From positions 3,844,001 through 3,908,000 of the forward strand of contig NZ_MVDG02000001.1 of NCBI RefSeq assembly GCF_002008315.2: 64,000 nt of DNA, written 5' to 3'. Positions 1-8,598 of this stretch are shown here, piece by piece; position 1 is the stretch's first letter, and every line of letters begins with the position of its first letter. The position numbers and the translations under genes were made by a program. The notes under the pieces are model-generated. The model was not told the origin of the DNA and did not search any database. It was given only the letters and a program-made list of their open reading frames with translations. The DNA is from Arthrobacter sp. KBS0703. Lineage in GTDB: Bacteria; Actinomycetota; Actinomycetes; Actinomycetales; Micrococcaceae.

Positions 1-372
1 GCGGCTGGATGCGCTGAGCGGTTCCAGCTTTCCGTCCGGGAGGAGCCCGAGGCCGCAGGTGTTGGCGACCTCGACGACGGCGGTCTCGCCGTCGAACGCG
101 ATGTCCGCCTGGACGTGCTGGCCCGTGGGGCCGGCGACCGTGTAGCTTCGCCGGGTGAAGCCGGAGGCGACGGCGGCATCGACGCTGCCGTCACCTCCGT
201 CCGCCAGCGGAAGCAGTTCGCAATGGACCGCTCCGGCTGTGCCGGCGGCACCGGCTGCCGAGCGGAGCCCCGCGGCCAGGGCGGCCGCAACCTCGCCGGC
301 GGTGAGGCTGCCTTTGAACTTGTCGGGCGCGATGAGGGTCCGCACGGTTTTCGGGGCGGTGGTGCTGTGCAT
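1..372 (-). CDS. glxK: Glycerate kinase, N-terminal part (cut by window edge)
   Basis: The first 124 codons of a glycerate kinase are visible; the rest lies beyond the left edge. The N-terminus reads APDKFKGSLTAGEVAAAL, the hallmark start of the GlxK/GarK family, followed by PLADGGDGSVDA. These enzymes phosphorylate glycerate to phosphoglycerate in the cytoplasm. The ATG at 372 lies one base after the stop of the upstream transporter gene, so the two are almost certainly co-transcribed and translationally coupled. With the dehydrogenase further upstream it completes a route from tartrate through glycerate into glycolysis. The family call is seen in sequence; the tartrate role is inferred from context. 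Confidence 0.9.
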   Translation of the reverse strand, partial: MHSTTAPKTVRTLIAPDKFKGSLTAGEVAAALAAGLRSAAGAAGTAGAVHCELLPLADGGDGSVDAAVASGFTRRSYTVAGPTGQHVQADIAFDGETAVVEVANTCGLGLLPDGKLEPLSASSR

Positions 373-373
373 G

Positions 374-1846
374 TCAGACGGTTTCCGAGTAGGCCGGACC
401 GCGGCGGCGGGAGTGTCCGGCTTCATCGGCGCCCCCGTCATGTTTTGGGCTGATTTCCTTGGGGGCGTGGTGGCCGTATTCGGCCAGGTCGTCGTCGATG
501 TCCGTGACCTCGTCGAGGTGGATCGGGTCCTCGCTGGGCATCGGCTCAACCGTCTCGCCGGCGAAGACGCGGCGGGCGCGGTCCGCGTCCAGGGTCCGGT
601 CCCACCAGGCGATGAACAGCGTGGCGACGGCGTTGCCCGTGAAGTTCACCAGGGCCCGGCACTCGGACATGAACTTGTCGATGCCGAAGATGAGCATGAT
701 GCCGGCGGCCGGGATGGTCCCGATGGTGGTGAGCGTGGCGGTCAGGGCGATGAAGCCGCCACCGGCGACGCCCGCTGCGCCCTTGGAGGTGAGCAGCATG
801 ACCGCGAGCAGGCCCAGCTGCTGGCCGATGGTCAGGTCCGTGTTGGTGGCCTGGGCGATGTAGAGGGCGGCAAGGGAGAGGTAGATGGCGGCGCCGTCGA
901 GGTTGAAGCTGTAGCCGGTGGGGACGACGAGTCCGACGGTTTCCTTCTTCACGCCGGCATGTTCGAGCTTCCGCATCAGGCCCGGCAGGGCAGGTTCGGC
1001 AGTGGACGTGCCCAGGATGAGCATGTATTCCTCTTTGAGGTGCCGGATCATCGTGAAGATGTTCAGCTTCAGGAACGCCATGACGGAGCCGAGGACCACG
1101 ACGACGAAGAGGATCGAGGTGGCGTAGAAGAGTGCGATCAGCCCGCCCATGCTGGTGAGTGAGGAGACGCCGTACTTGCCGACGGCGAACGCCATCGCGC
1201 CAAAGGCGCCGATGGGAGCGGCCTTCATGATGAAGCTCAGGATCTTGAACATGACTCCGGTGAGGCGCTGCACGCCGTCCAGGACGGGCGCGCCGACCTT
1301 GCCCATGGCATTCAGGGCGATGCCAAAGACGACGGCGATGAAGATGATCTGGAGGATGTCGCCTTCGACGAAGGGGCCAACGATGCTGTTGGGAATGATG
1401 TGGGTCAGGAACTGCCACCATTCCTGGTGGGCACCGGCGTCGATAAGCTTCGCGGCAGACTCTGAGGTCTTGATCGAACCCGCGTCCGCGTTGACGCCGT
1501 CGCCGAGGCGGAAGATGTTAATGGCGACCAGGCCGAAGATCATGGCGAAGATGGTGCCGACCTGGAAGTAGGTCAGGGCCTTCAGGCCGGTCATGCCAAC
1601 TTTTTTGAGGTCCGCGACGCTGGCGATGCCGCCGACGATGGTCAGGAACACGATCGGGCCGATGAGCATCTTCATCGAGCTGACGAAGGTGGTGCCGATG
1701 GGTTCCATGGCGATGCCGACTGTCGGTGCGAGCCAGCCGACCAGGATGCCGATGAGAATGGCGGTCAGTACCCAGAAGTACAGCTGCTTGTACCAGCGTG
1801 TCTTGGGTGCCGGCGTTGCCGTGCCGGCGGTGGTGATGTGATCCAT
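374..1846 (-). CDS. dctA: C4-dicarboxylate:cation symporter, DctA family
   Basis: This 490-residue polytopic protein belongs to the DAACS family (DctA/GltP). It carries many hydrophobic segments, the serine-containing re-entrant region near GTSTAEPALPGLM and the conserved stretches PTGYSFNLDGAAIY and NFTGNAVATLFIAWW. I chose the ATG at 1846 because GAGGTAGGAATC precedes it; the longer open frame to 1939 has no ribosome site and adds unrelated basic residues. It lies between a tartrate/malate-type dehydrogenase and glycerate kinase, so the likely substrate is tartrate, malate or a related dicarboxylate. The C-terminus ends in an acidic, hydrophilic tail, as in other DctA proteins. Confidence 0.9.
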   Translation of the reverse strand: MDHITTAGTATPAPKTRWYKQLYFWVLTAILIGILVGWLAPTVGIAMEPIGTTFVSSMKMLIGPIVFLTIVGGIASVADLKKVGMTGLKALTYFQVGTIFAMIFGLVAINIFRLGDGVNADAGSIKTSESAAKLIDAGAHQEWWQFLTHIIPNSIVGPFVEGDILQIIFIAVVFGIALNAMGKVGAPVLDGVQRLTGVMFKILSFIMKAAPIGAFGAMAFAVGKYGVSSLTSMGGLIALFYATSILFVVVVLGSVMAFLKLNIFTMIRHLKEEYMLILGTSTAEPALPGLMRKLEHAGVKKETVGLVVPTGYSFNLDGAAIYLSLAALYIAQATNTDLTIGQQLGLLAVMLLTSKGAAGVAGGGFIALTATLTTIGTIPAAGIMLIFGIDKFMSECRALVNFTGNAVATLFIAWWDRTLDADRARRVFAGETVEPMPSEDPIHLDEVTDIDDDLAEYGHHAPKEISPKHDGGADEAGHSRRRGPAYSETV

Positions 1847-1907
1847 GATTCCTACCTCGTTGTGGAATGTCGCTGGAGGGTGCTTTGAAGAATGAAAGTG
1901 GCGGAAA

Positions 1908-1937
1908 GGGCGGCGGCGGTTTGCGGCACCGCCGCCC
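1908..1937. other. GC hairpin between dehydrogenase and transporter genes
   Basis: A 9-bp perfect stem (GGGCGGCGG with CCGCCGCCC) and a 12-base loop sit in the 141-bp gap between the dehydrogenase stop and the dctA start. No T-run follows in the direction of transcription. It may slow polymerase or protect the upstream transcript end, giving uneven expression within one operon. Function is inferred only. Confidence 0.4.
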
Positions 1938-1987
1938 ACTCCGGGCTTGTACTGACCGCCGGTTTGTCGGCTGGTCCGGTGTTCTGG

Positions 1988-3085
1988 TTAGACGGCGGCC
2001 AGGGTGTGGCTCAGGGCGTTGATGATGGCGTCGGCGACGTCGTCGGTGTTGGCTTCGCCGCCGACGTCGCGGGTCAGGTACCCGGCTGCGGTGGTCTGCT
2101 CGATCGCGGCCTCGACCAGGCGGGCTTCCTTGTGCAAGCCGAAGTGGTCCAGCATCAGTGCGGCGCTGGCGATCGCACCGATCGGGTTGCTGATGCCCTT
2201 GCCGGCGATGTCCGGAGCGGAGCCGTGGACCGGTTCGAACATGGACGGGAAGCGGCGCTCCGGGTTGAGGTTCGCGCTGGCTGCCAGGCCGAGGCTTCCG
2301 GCCAGGGCCGAGCCGAGGTCCGAAAGGATGTCTGCGTTCAGGTTCGATGCCACGACGACGGACAGGTCCTCCGGCTTGAGGATGAACTTCGCGCTCATCG
2401 CGTCGACCAGGACGCTTTCGGTTGCCACGTCCGGGTAGTCCAGGGCCACGCGCTGGAAGGTTTCGTCCCAGAGGACCATGCCGTACTGCTGGGCGTTGGA
2501 CTTGGTCACGGAGGAGACCTTCTTCACCGTGCGGGTCCGGGCGAGGTCGAAGGCGAAGCGCATGATGCGTTCGCAGCCCTTCTCGGTGAACAACGCGGTC
2601 TGCAGGGCGACCTCGTTGCCCGGGCCGCGGCCGCTGAGGTTCCGTCCGCCGAGGCCGGCGTATTCGCCTTCGCTGTTTTCGCGGACAACCACCCAGTCGA
2701 GCTCGGTGTGGTCGGCCTTGCGGAGCGGCGACTGGATGCCGGGGAGGAACTTCACCGGGCGGATGTTGGCCCACTGGTCGAAGTTCTGGGTGATGTTCAG
2801 GCGCAGGCCCCAGAGGCTGATGTGGTCCGGGACGTTTTCCCAGCCGACGGCGCCGAAGTAGATGGCGTCGAAGTCCTTCAGGGTCTCCAGGCCCTTGGGG
2901 TCCATCATCTGGCCGGTCTTTTCGAAGTACCCGCAGCCCCAGGGGAACTCGGTCCACTCGAAGGAAAACTTGCCGCCGGAGTTCTCGGCCAGGGCGTCCA
3001 GGACCCGGCGGCCTGCGGAGACGACCTCTTTGCCGACGCCGTCTGCGGGGATTGAAGCGATGGTGAATATCTGGGTGGCGCTCAT
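1988..3085 (-). CDS. Tartrate dehydrogenase/decarboxylase or D-malate dehydrogenase
   Basis: This 365-residue protein is of the isocitrate/isopropylmalate dehydrogenase superfamily, TtuC/DmlA branch. Seen motifs include FGAVGWENVPDH near residue 78, the substrate-binding VVVRENSEGEYAG near 130, and the metal-binding and NAD region DAMSAKFILKPEDLSVVVASNLNADILSDLGSALAG broken into its usual segments, then FEPVHGSAPDIAGK. Members oxidise and decarboxylate tartrate to glycerate or D-malate to pyruvate with NAD. Downstream dicarboxylate transporter and glycerate kinase genes favour tartrate. The ATG at 3085 is preceded by GAGGAGGTAGG, an excellent ribosome site. A LysR-type box lies 105 bp upstream. 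Confidence 0.85.
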   Translation of the reverse strand: MSATQIFTIASIPADGVGKEVVSAGRRVLDALAENSGGKFSFEWTEFPWGCGYFEKTGQMMDPKGLETLKDFDAIYFGAVGWENVPDHISLWGLRLNITQNFDQWANIRPVKFLPGIQSPLRKADHTELDWVVVRENSEGEYAGLGGRNLSGRGPGNEVALQTALFTEKGCERIMRFAFDLARTRTVKKVSSVTKSNAQQYGMVLWDETFQRVALDYPDVATESVLVDAMSAKFILKPEDLSVVVASNLNADILSDLGSALAGSLGLAASANLNPERRFPSMFEPVHGSAPDIAGKGISNPIGAIASAALMLDHFGLHKEARLVEAAIEQTTAAGYLTRDVGGEANTDDVADAIINALSHTLAAV

Positions 3086-3190
3086 GTGCCTACCTCCTCG
3101 TTGAGTCTGTTAGCAGCGTCACACTGCCCTTCCTCTTCAAGTAGAGGGCATGACCCCGAACGGCGTCCAAGACCAAGATTCGATACGGTA

Positions 3191-3207
3191 AATAGGTTGA
3201 GCCTATT
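3191..3207. promoter_or_regulatory. LysR-type operator upstream of the tartrate/malate operon
   Basis: AATAGG-TTGAG-CCTATT is a perfect 6-bp inverted repeat containing the T-N11-A core of LysR boxes. It overlaps the stop codon of the LysR gene and precedes the dehydrogenase start. The same architecture recurs at 4167-4183. Confidence 0.65.
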
Positions 3208-4114
3208 GGTTCGCGGCGTGCGTCTCGTCCTGGACGGCGTGGAGCTCCGCGATTGCCAGGAATGCCCGGGCCGCAGGCGTCAGGTCTTCCTTCCTGCTCA
3301 GGATGGCCACATCGAGGTGCGATACCGGTTCAATCAGCAGTGTGCGCAGCCCTGCCTTGTGGGCAGTCGGGGCCCAGGAGGACGGCATCACCGCGTGGCC
3401 CACACCGGCAAGCACCAGCGGCAGGATGGAGGTCCGGTGGGCCACCTCGACCACGATCTCAGTGTCAACGCCGTGGGCCAGGGCGTCATCCACCAGCCAA
3501 CGCATCAGCGAGCCGCGCTGGCTGGCGATCAGCCGGTGCCCGCCAAGGTCCTCACGCTGGATTGCCGCCCCGGGGCCGAAGGTGTCCGCGTGGGGATTGA
3601 CGATGAGGATCAGCGGCTGCCGCTCGAGGTTGATCACCTGGACGCCGGGAACCTTGATGGCGCTGGACGAGCCGGCCAGGCCGATCTCGGTGCTTCCGCT
3701 GCGGACCGATTCGATCACCTCTTCCGGGGTGAACGCGGCGCTGACATTGAGCCGGACCGACGGGTGGGCCCGGATGAAGCCGGCGATCATGGACGTCAAC
3801 GGCTCAATGCCCGGGGACGGCATGGTGATGATGTCCAGCCTGCCGCTGCGGACGCCCCGAAGAGCCTGGACCGCCGACTGTGCCGCATCGAGATCGCGCA
3901 TCACCAGCCGCGCGGGTCCGACGAGTTCCTTGCCGGCTTCGCTGAGCACCACGCGGCGGCCGATGCGGTGGAAGAGCGGCACGCCCAGCTCGTTCTCCAG
4001 GCCGGCGATGGTCTGGGACAGTGAGGGCTGGGCGATCAGCAGGTGTTCCGCGGCACGGTTGAAGCCGCCATGGTCAACCACCGCCAGGAAATACTTCAGC
4101 TTCCGTGTGTCCAT
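3203..4114 (-). CDS. LysR-family transcriptional regulator of the dicarboxylate operon
   Basis: A 303-residue regulator of normal LysR length. The N-terminal winged helix-turn-helix spans about residues 1-60 (MDTRKLKYFLAVVDHGGFNR, then AAEHLLIAQPSLSQTIAGLE), followed by a linker and a two-lobed effector domain. I chose the ATG at 4114: the upstream extension to 4165 would read toward a LysR box at 4167-4183 and has no family similarity. The gene lies just upstream of and on the same strand as the dehydrogenase, dctA and glxK genes. Matching boxes before its own start and before the operon suggest autoregulation plus control of the operon, with a dicarboxylate as co-inducer. Confidence 0.88.
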   Translation of the reverse strand: MDTRKLKYFLAVVDHGGFNRAAEHLLIAQPSLSQTIAGLENELGVPLFHRIGRRVVLSEAGKELVGPARLVMRDLDAAQSAVQALRGVRSGRLDIITMPSPGIEPLTSMIAGFIRAHPSVRLNVSAAFTPEEVIESVRSGSTEIGLAGSSSAIKVPGVQVINLERQPLILIVNPHADTFGPGAAIQREDLGGHRLIASQRGSLMRWLVDDALAHGVDTEIVVEVAHRTSILPLVLAGVGHAVMPSSWAPTAHKAGLRTLLIEPVSHLDVAILSRKEDLTPAARAFLAIAELHAVQDETHAANQ

Positions 4115-4166
4115 GCCAGCTTCGTCACCGCTTCCGATCCCGGGCTCCCGTCGCCGCGGAAGCATA

Positions 4167-4183
4167 GATAGCCTACGCCTATC
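4167..4183. promoter_or_regulatory. LysR-type operator upstream of lysR (autoregulation)
   Basis: GATAG-CCTACGC-CTATC is a 17-bp inverted repeat with the T-N11-A core, the same length and arm sequence (ATAG/CTAT) as the box at 3191-3207. It lies 53 bp before the chosen LysR start. Confidence 0.6.
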
Positions 4184-4261
4184 GAATGCCCGGCGGTGGT
4201 TGGGCCTGCTGAAATCTCGATCTCGACAAGCTCGATAAGCGGAGTGGAATCGATCAGCGGC

Positions 4262-4786
4262 TTAGCGGCTGTAGATTCCCGTCAGCGTGGCCGTGCCCAG
4301 CAGGTGCTTGGCGAGCTCGGTTCCGAGACCCGCGGGCTTGGTCCCGGTCTTCAGTTCCCCGACGTCCAGGGCATAGACGGTGACGACGTACCGGTGCCGG
4401 CCGTGCCCGGGCGGCGGGGCGGCGCCCAGATATCCGTGGAAGCCGGCGTCGTTCTTCAGCTGTACGGCGCTGGGCGGGAGCTGCGGGCCTGCCTCGGCTC
4501 CGGCTCCCTCCGGCAGCGACGTGACATCGGCCGGGATGTTGAGCACAGCCCAGTGCCAGAACCCCCCGGCGCCGGGGGCGTCGGGATCAAAGACCGTGAC
4601 GGCGAAGCTTGCGGTGCCCGCCGGCGCGCCGCTCCAGCTCAGCTGCGGGGACTCGTCCGCGCCGCCGGCGTGCATCCTGCCGCTGCGCTGCGCGGGATGC
4701 AGGGTCTCACCGTCCTGGAACGAGCGGCTGGTGAGCTCGAACGACGGTACGTCCGGGAGGTTGGGAAAGGGACTGGCGGATGTCAT
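4262..4786 (-). CDS. YbhB/YbcL family PEBP-like protein (Raf kinase inhibitor-like)
   Basis: A 174-residue phosphatidylethanolamine-binding-protein homologue. Seen are the ligand-pocket motifs SPQLSWSGAP and FDPDAPGAGGFWHWAVLNIP (the DPDxP and HW elements of the family), then GYLGAAPPPGHGRHRYVVTVYALD near the C-terminal third. No signal peptide, so it is probably cytoplasmic. Its ATG follows the fructokinase stop by 9 bases, so the two genes form one unit. The biochemical role of bacterial YbhB proteins is not well established and the sequence adds no hint. Confidence 0.88.
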   Translation of the reverse strand: MTSASPFPNLPDVPSFELTSRSFQDGETLHPAQRSGRMHAGGADESPQLSWSGAPAGTASFAVTVFDPDAPGAGGFWHWAVLNIPADVTSLPEGAGAEAGPQLPPSAVQLKNDAGFHGYLGAAPPPGHGRHRYVVTVYALDVGELKTGTKPAGLGTELAKHLLGTATLTGIYSR

Positions 4787-4795
4787 GGCGGCCTT

Positions 4796-5773
4796 TCAGA
4801 TGGTGGTGACTTCGGCTTCCTCTGCTGCTGCTTCGACGCGGTTGAGTTCGGCACGCGTGGGCGGATTGGCACCGGCGCGGGACACTGTCACGGCGGCGGC
4901 GCGGGAGGCGTGCGCCAGGAGGGCGGCGAGGCCTGTCTCTTATACACATCAGATGTGTATAAGAGACAGGTTCTGGGCTCCGGCCAGCCCGCGGTCCACC
5001 ACGCCGGACAGCAGCGCGGCCATGAAGGAGTCGCCGGCACCCACGGTGTCCGCCACTTCCACCCGGGGCGCGGCGAATTCGGTCTCCCCCGCCGCCGTGA
5101 TGCCCCACGGGCCGGCCGCTCCGCGGGTCACCACCACCATGGCTGGGCCTTCGGCGCCGCCCAGCGACAGCCAGCGCCGCGCCGAGTCCAGCACGTCGAC
5201 GCCCGGGTAGAGCCAGGCGAGGTCCTCGTCGGACGCCTTGACGACGTCCGAAAGAGTCACGAACTTCTCCGCCTGGCGCCGGGCATAGTCCGCATCCGTG
5301 ATGATGCTGGGGCGGCAGTTGGGGTCAAAGCTGATGGTCGCGGAGGGGTGGGAATGTTCGACGGCGGCCAGGACGTCAGCGGCGCCCGGCGCCAGCATCG
5401 TGGCAATAGAGCCGGTGTGAAGCAGGGTGGTGCCCTGCAGCATGAACGGCAGCCGTTCGGCGAGGCCGGGAAGCTCCCAGGCGAGGTCGAACGTGTAGGT
5501 GGCGGCGCCGTCGTCGTCCACCAGTGCGGTGGCCACGCTGGTGGGCAGGCCGTCCGGGGCCTGCGGGAGCATGACCGAACTGGCCTTCAGGTGGGCGGCC
5601 ACCGACTCGCCGTAGGCGTCGCGGCCATAGCGGCCGATGAACTGCACGGGGTGGCCGAGGCGGGCGAGGCCCACCGCGACATTGAGCGGGCTGCCGCCGA
5701 CGTGGGCTTCGATTCCGGAGCTGCGCTGGACGACGTCAACGAGGCCCTCGCCAATAACTGTGAGCATGGACAT
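4796..5773 (-). CDS. PfkB-family fructokinase, interrupted by adapter sequence
   Basis: Residues 1-269 form a ribokinase-fold sugar kinase: the opening VIGEGLVDVV, the substrate loop GGSPLNVAVGLARLG, and the catalytic DTVGAGDSFMAALLSGV (anion hole and base). Coding is then broken at 4933-4969 by 37 bp of paired mosaic ends, which add the false ending LSLIHI. Beyond it, in another frame, the proper C-terminus resumes (LAALLAHASRAAAVTVSRAG, then ANPPTRAEL) and ends at 4796. The organism's gene is therefore probably intact, around 310-325 residues, with some native bases missing here. A fructose or related sugar substrate is inferred from family resemblance. Start may be 5773 or 5767. Confidence 0.85.
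4933..4969. other. Library adapter: paired Tn5 mosaic ends inside fructokinase
   Basis: CTGTCTCTTATACACATC is followed directly by AGATGTGTATAAGAGACAG. This is the 38-bp mate-pair junction adapter minus one base. It breaks the reading frame of a kinase whose two halves match on either side, so it is a sequencing-library remnant and not native DNA. Confidence 0.95.
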
Positions 5774-5823
5774 ACTCTGCCAGAGAACGCGGCCCGGCGC
5801 TCAGTGGATCCGGGCAGGCAACA

Positions 5824-5851
5824 GTGCAGCGGACCTTCCGGCCCGCTGCAC
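5824..5851. terminator. Hairpin after the desaturase gene
   Basis: GTGCAGCGG pairs with CCGCTGCAC around a 10-base loop, 21 bp beyond the desaturase stop and ahead of the fructokinase start. No clear T-run follows, so termination strength is uncertain. Confidence 0.5.
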
Positions 5852-5871
5852 GCTCCCGCTGCGGTAATTCG

Positions 5872-7050
5872 CTAGGACTTCTTTCCCGGCAGCGCGAGCT
5901 TGAAGACCTTGGCCCAGGACGATCCGACCTGCTTGAGCAGCGGACCCGTGGTGTACGGCAGGCCGTAGCGCTTGCAGATTTCCTGCACCTTCGGGGCAAC
6001 CTCGCCGTACCGGTTGGACGGCAGGTCGGGGAAGAGGTGGTGCTCGATCTGGTGGGACAGGTTTCCGGTCATGAGGTGCATGAACTTGGAGCCGGAGATG
6101 TTGGCCGAGCCGATCATCTGCCGGACGTACCAGTCGCCGCGGGTCTCGCCTTCCACCATTTCCTCGGTGAACGTGTCTGCCCCTTCGGGGAAGTGGCCGC
6201 AGAAGATCACCGCATGGGCCCAGACGTTGCGGACGGCATTGGCGGTCAACGTGCCGTAGAGCGCCTGCTTGCCCGAGCCGGTCAGCATGGCGACGGCCGG
6301 AGTCGCGGCGTAGTCCTTGGTGAACTGGGTGACTACCTTGCGGCCCAGGGCCTTGAGGTCACGCTTCATGGCCTCCTTGGACTTCTTGCCCTCTTGGTAG
6401 TCCACCAGCTCGAGGTCGTAGATGGCGATGCCCCACTCGAAGATGGGCGCCAGGATGGCGTTGTACAGCGGGTTGCCCAAGTTGTGCGGCTTCCACGGCT
6501 GGTCGGCATCCATGCGCAGGAGGTTGTATCCAACGTCGTTGTCCCGGCCCACCACGTTGGTCCAGCGGTGGTGGAGGTCGTTGTGGGTGTGCTGCCAGGA
6601 ACGTGCCGGCGTGACGAAGTCCCATTCCCAGGTGGTGGAGTGGATGTCCGGGTCCCGCATCCAGTCCCACTGGCCGTGCAGGATGTTGTGCCCGATTTCC
6701 ATGTTTTCGAGAATCTTGGCGAGGCTCAGCAGAGTGGTGCCCGTGACCCAGGCGGCCTTGTTGCGGCCCATCAGCAGCGCGGCGCGGCCGGAAATCTCGA
6801 GGCCGCGCTGGACCTTGATGACGCGCCGGATGTACGCGGCGTCGGACGCCCCGCGCTTGGCCAGGATGTCGTCCCGGATGGCGTCCAGTTCACGGCCCAT
6901 CTCGGCAACCTGCTCATCGGTAAGGTGCGCCGCAGCCGGAGGACGCACCAGAGGGCTGCCGGAGGAGGCCAGCGCACCGGGGCGGTGCTTTGCCGCCGTC
7001 CCGTTGATCGACGTCGATTTCGCGGCTGTGCGGTCAGATATTGCAGTCAT
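5872..7050 (-). CDS. Acyl-CoA/acyl-lipid fatty acid desaturase (DesA3-like)
   Basis: A 392-residue membrane di-iron desaturase. The three histidine clusters are all present: HNILHG near residue 121, HTHNDLHH near 154 and HQIEHH near 330. Hydrophobic stretches around the clusters fit an integral membrane enzyme that places a double bond in a fatty acyl chain. I chose the ATG at 7050, preceded by GAGGAGCTACACC; the open frame to 7104 overlaps the reductase gene. The partner ferredoxin reductase gene ends 13 bp upstream, the same arrangement as mycobacterial DesA3 and its electron-transfer partner. Roles in membrane fluidity and cold response are plausible but inferred. Confidence 0.9.
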   Translation of the reverse strand: MTAISDRTAAKSTSINGTAAKHRPGALASSGSPLVRPPAAAHLTDEQVAEMGRELDAIRDDILAKRGASDAAYIRRVIKVQRGLEISGRAALLMGRNKAAWVTGTTLLSLAKILENMEIGHNILHGQWDWMRDPDIHSTTWEWDFVTPARSWQHTHNDLHHRWTNVVGRDNDVGYNLLRMDADQPWKPHNLGNPLYNAILAPIFEWGIAIYDLELVDYQEGKKSKEAMKRDLKALGRKVVTQFTKDYAATPAVAMLTGSGKQALYGTLTANAVRNVWAHAVIFCGHFPEGADTFTEEMVEGETRGDWYVRQMIGSANISGSKFMHLMTGNLSHQIEHHLFPDLPSNRYGEVAPKVQEICKRYGLPYTTGPLLKQVGSSWAKVFKLALPGKKS

Positions 7051-7063
7051 ACGGTGTAGCTCC

Positions 7064-8158
7064 TCAGATGTCGAGGTTAACGGGCCCGGCGGCTGCCGAA
7101 ACACACGTCTGGATTAGTTGGCCCGGTTCGCCGTGGACTTCGCCGGTGCGCAGGTCGCGCACCTGGCCGGCCCGCAGCGGTAACAGGCAGCTGTGGCAGA
7201 TACCCATGCGGCAGCCGCTGGGCATCAGGACTCCCGCGTCTTCGCCGACGTCGAGCAGCGGCGTGCCGCCGTCGGCCTCAACCTCGCGGTCGGACGCCTC
7301 AAAGGTGACCAGGCCGCCGTCGTGCCCCGCCCCGCCCACCAGGCTGGTGTTGAAGCGTTCGATGATCAGGCTGATGGGGTCCGCGGCGAACGGGCCCGGC
7401 GCTGCTTTCTCGTGGGCGGCGGCTTCGCTGGACCAAAGCGCCTCGGCGTCGTCGAGGAATTCCTCGGGGCCGCAGGCGTAGGCGGCGCGCTGGCGCCAGT
7501 CCGGGCACAGCTCCTCCAGCTGGGCGTTGGATCCGAAGTCCAGCCGGCCGCGTTCGCCGGTGTACCAGTGGGTGACGCGGAAGTTGGGGAACTGGTCCGC
7601 GAGCTCGGACAGTTCCTCGTGGAAGATGCTGTCCTGCGGCGTGCGGGCGGAGTGGATGAGCACGACGTCGGCGTCCGGGCGGTGCGGCACCAGGGTGCGG
7701 ACCATGGACATGACCGGCGTGATGCCGCTGCCCGCAGTGAGCATCAGCAGCGGGCGGGGGTGTTCCGGCAGGACGAAGTCGCCCTGCGGCGGCGCCAGGA
7801 ACAGGATGTCCCCGGGCTTGGTCTGCCGGACCAGGACGCCGGAAACCGCGCCGACGTCACTCACCGTGATGGCGGGATCCTGCCCGGCAGGGGCACTGAG
7901 CGAGTACGAGCGCCAGTGGCGCACGCCGTCCAGCTCCACGCCGATCCGCGCCCACTGGCCGGCCTTGTGGGCCTTCCAGCCGCGGCCGGGGTGGAAGTAA
8001 ATGGTGGCCGAATCCGCAGTTTCCGGAACAACCTTGGTGACCACGCCGCGCAGCTGGCGGGCGGAGAACACAGGGTTAAAAAGCGCAAGAACATCCTCCG
8101 GCGCCAACGGAGTGGTCAGAACGGACGCGGCGCGCGCCAATTTGCGAAGCCGAATCAT
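7064..8158 (-). CDS. Ferredoxin reductase with FAD, NAD(P) and 2Fe-2S domains (desaturase electron donor)
   Basis: A 364-residue flavodoxin-reductase-like protein fused to a plant-type 2Fe-2S domain. Seen are the FAD motif RSYSLSAP near residue 100, the NAD(P)-binding LTAGSGITPVMSMVR near 155, YACGPEEFLDDAE, and the C-terminal iron-sulfur cysteines in PSGCRMGICHSC plus a distal QTC. It would pass electrons from NAD(P)H to the downstream desaturase, as Rv3230c does for DesA3. I prefer the ATG at 8158 because AGGTGG lies eight bases before it; GTG codons at 8167 and 8170 are alternatives. Confidence 0.9.
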   Translation of the reverse strand: MIRLRKLARAASVLTTPLAPEDVLALFNPVFSARQLRGVVTKVVPETADSATIYFHPGRGWKAHKAGQWARIGVELDGVRHWRSYSLSAPAGQDPAITVSDVGAVSGVLVRQTKPGDILFLAPPQGDFVLPEHPRPLLMLTAGSGITPVMSMVRTLVPHRPDADVVLIHSARTPQDSIFHEELSELADQFPNFRVTHWYTGERGRLDFGSNAQLEELCPDWRQRAAYACGPEEFLDDAEALWSSEAAAHEKAAPGPFAADPISLIIERFNTSLVGGAGHDGGLVTFEASDREVEADGGTPLLDVGEDAGVLMPSGCRMGICHSCLLPLRAGQVRDLRTGEVHGEPGQLIQTCVSAAAGPVNLDI

Positions 8159-8467
8159 GTTGTCCACCACCTGTTGGATTCACCCATATATTTCTCCTAG
8201 TGAAGCCGGTGATCGTAATATACAAAACTACCCCAACCCCCAGCTACTACATTCCCCCATGCAGGTGCCGCTAGCAACCGGGAACAACTGTGACAGTAAG
8301 TGTACTTATCATTTATGGTCACGGCGAGCGGGTAGCTCCGAGGGCAAGGCTGGTGCGCCCCTGCCCGGACTCAGCCGGCAGCGGCCTTACTACCTACCCC
8401 ATGACTGTGCAACGAACAGAGGTCGGTGGAGTTCCCATTCTTGCGTACGCGAGCATCAACCCCTCTA

Positions 8468-8500
8468 CGACCAGGCCTCACCGGTGGCGGGGCCTGGTCG
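8468..8500. other. Perfect 10-bp stem hairpin in intergenic region
   Basis: CGACCAGGCC pairs perfectly with GGCCTGGTCG around a 13-base loop. No T-run follows on either strand. It could be a leader structure of the multicopper oxidase transcript or the terminator of an unrecognised small RNA. Confidence 0.45.
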
Positions 8501-8581
8501 TTGCCTGCAGGACCTCGTGGTGCCTGCTCGGCGACTAACGCCCCCATTTCGGGTGGGATAGCAGTCCATACCGGCAAGCTT

Positions 8582-8598
8582 CCAAGGTTTTCAGAAGT
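8582..8598 (+). promoter_or_regulatory. Upstream element shared with the second multicopper oxidase
   Basis: CCAAGGTTTTCAGAAGT occurs here 127 bp before the oxidase start and again, in the same orientation relative to the gene, at 26831-26847. Similarity continues with gaps in identity for another 17 bases (about nine matches) up to ATGG/CTGG. The binding factor is unknown. Confidence 0.55.

Noticed and set aside
155..1571. Long plus-strand open frames opposite dctA
   Set aside because: They arise from high-GC codon bias opposite a clear transporter gene and lack family similarity or ribosome sites.
1518..2957. Long minus-strand frame across the dehydrogenase and transporter genes
   Set aside because: Arginine/proline/histidine-rich shadow frame spanning two real genes.
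8290..8538. Small plus-strand open frame in the desaturase/oxidase gap
   Set aside because: No ribosome site, no family resemblance and it runs through a perfect hairpin.
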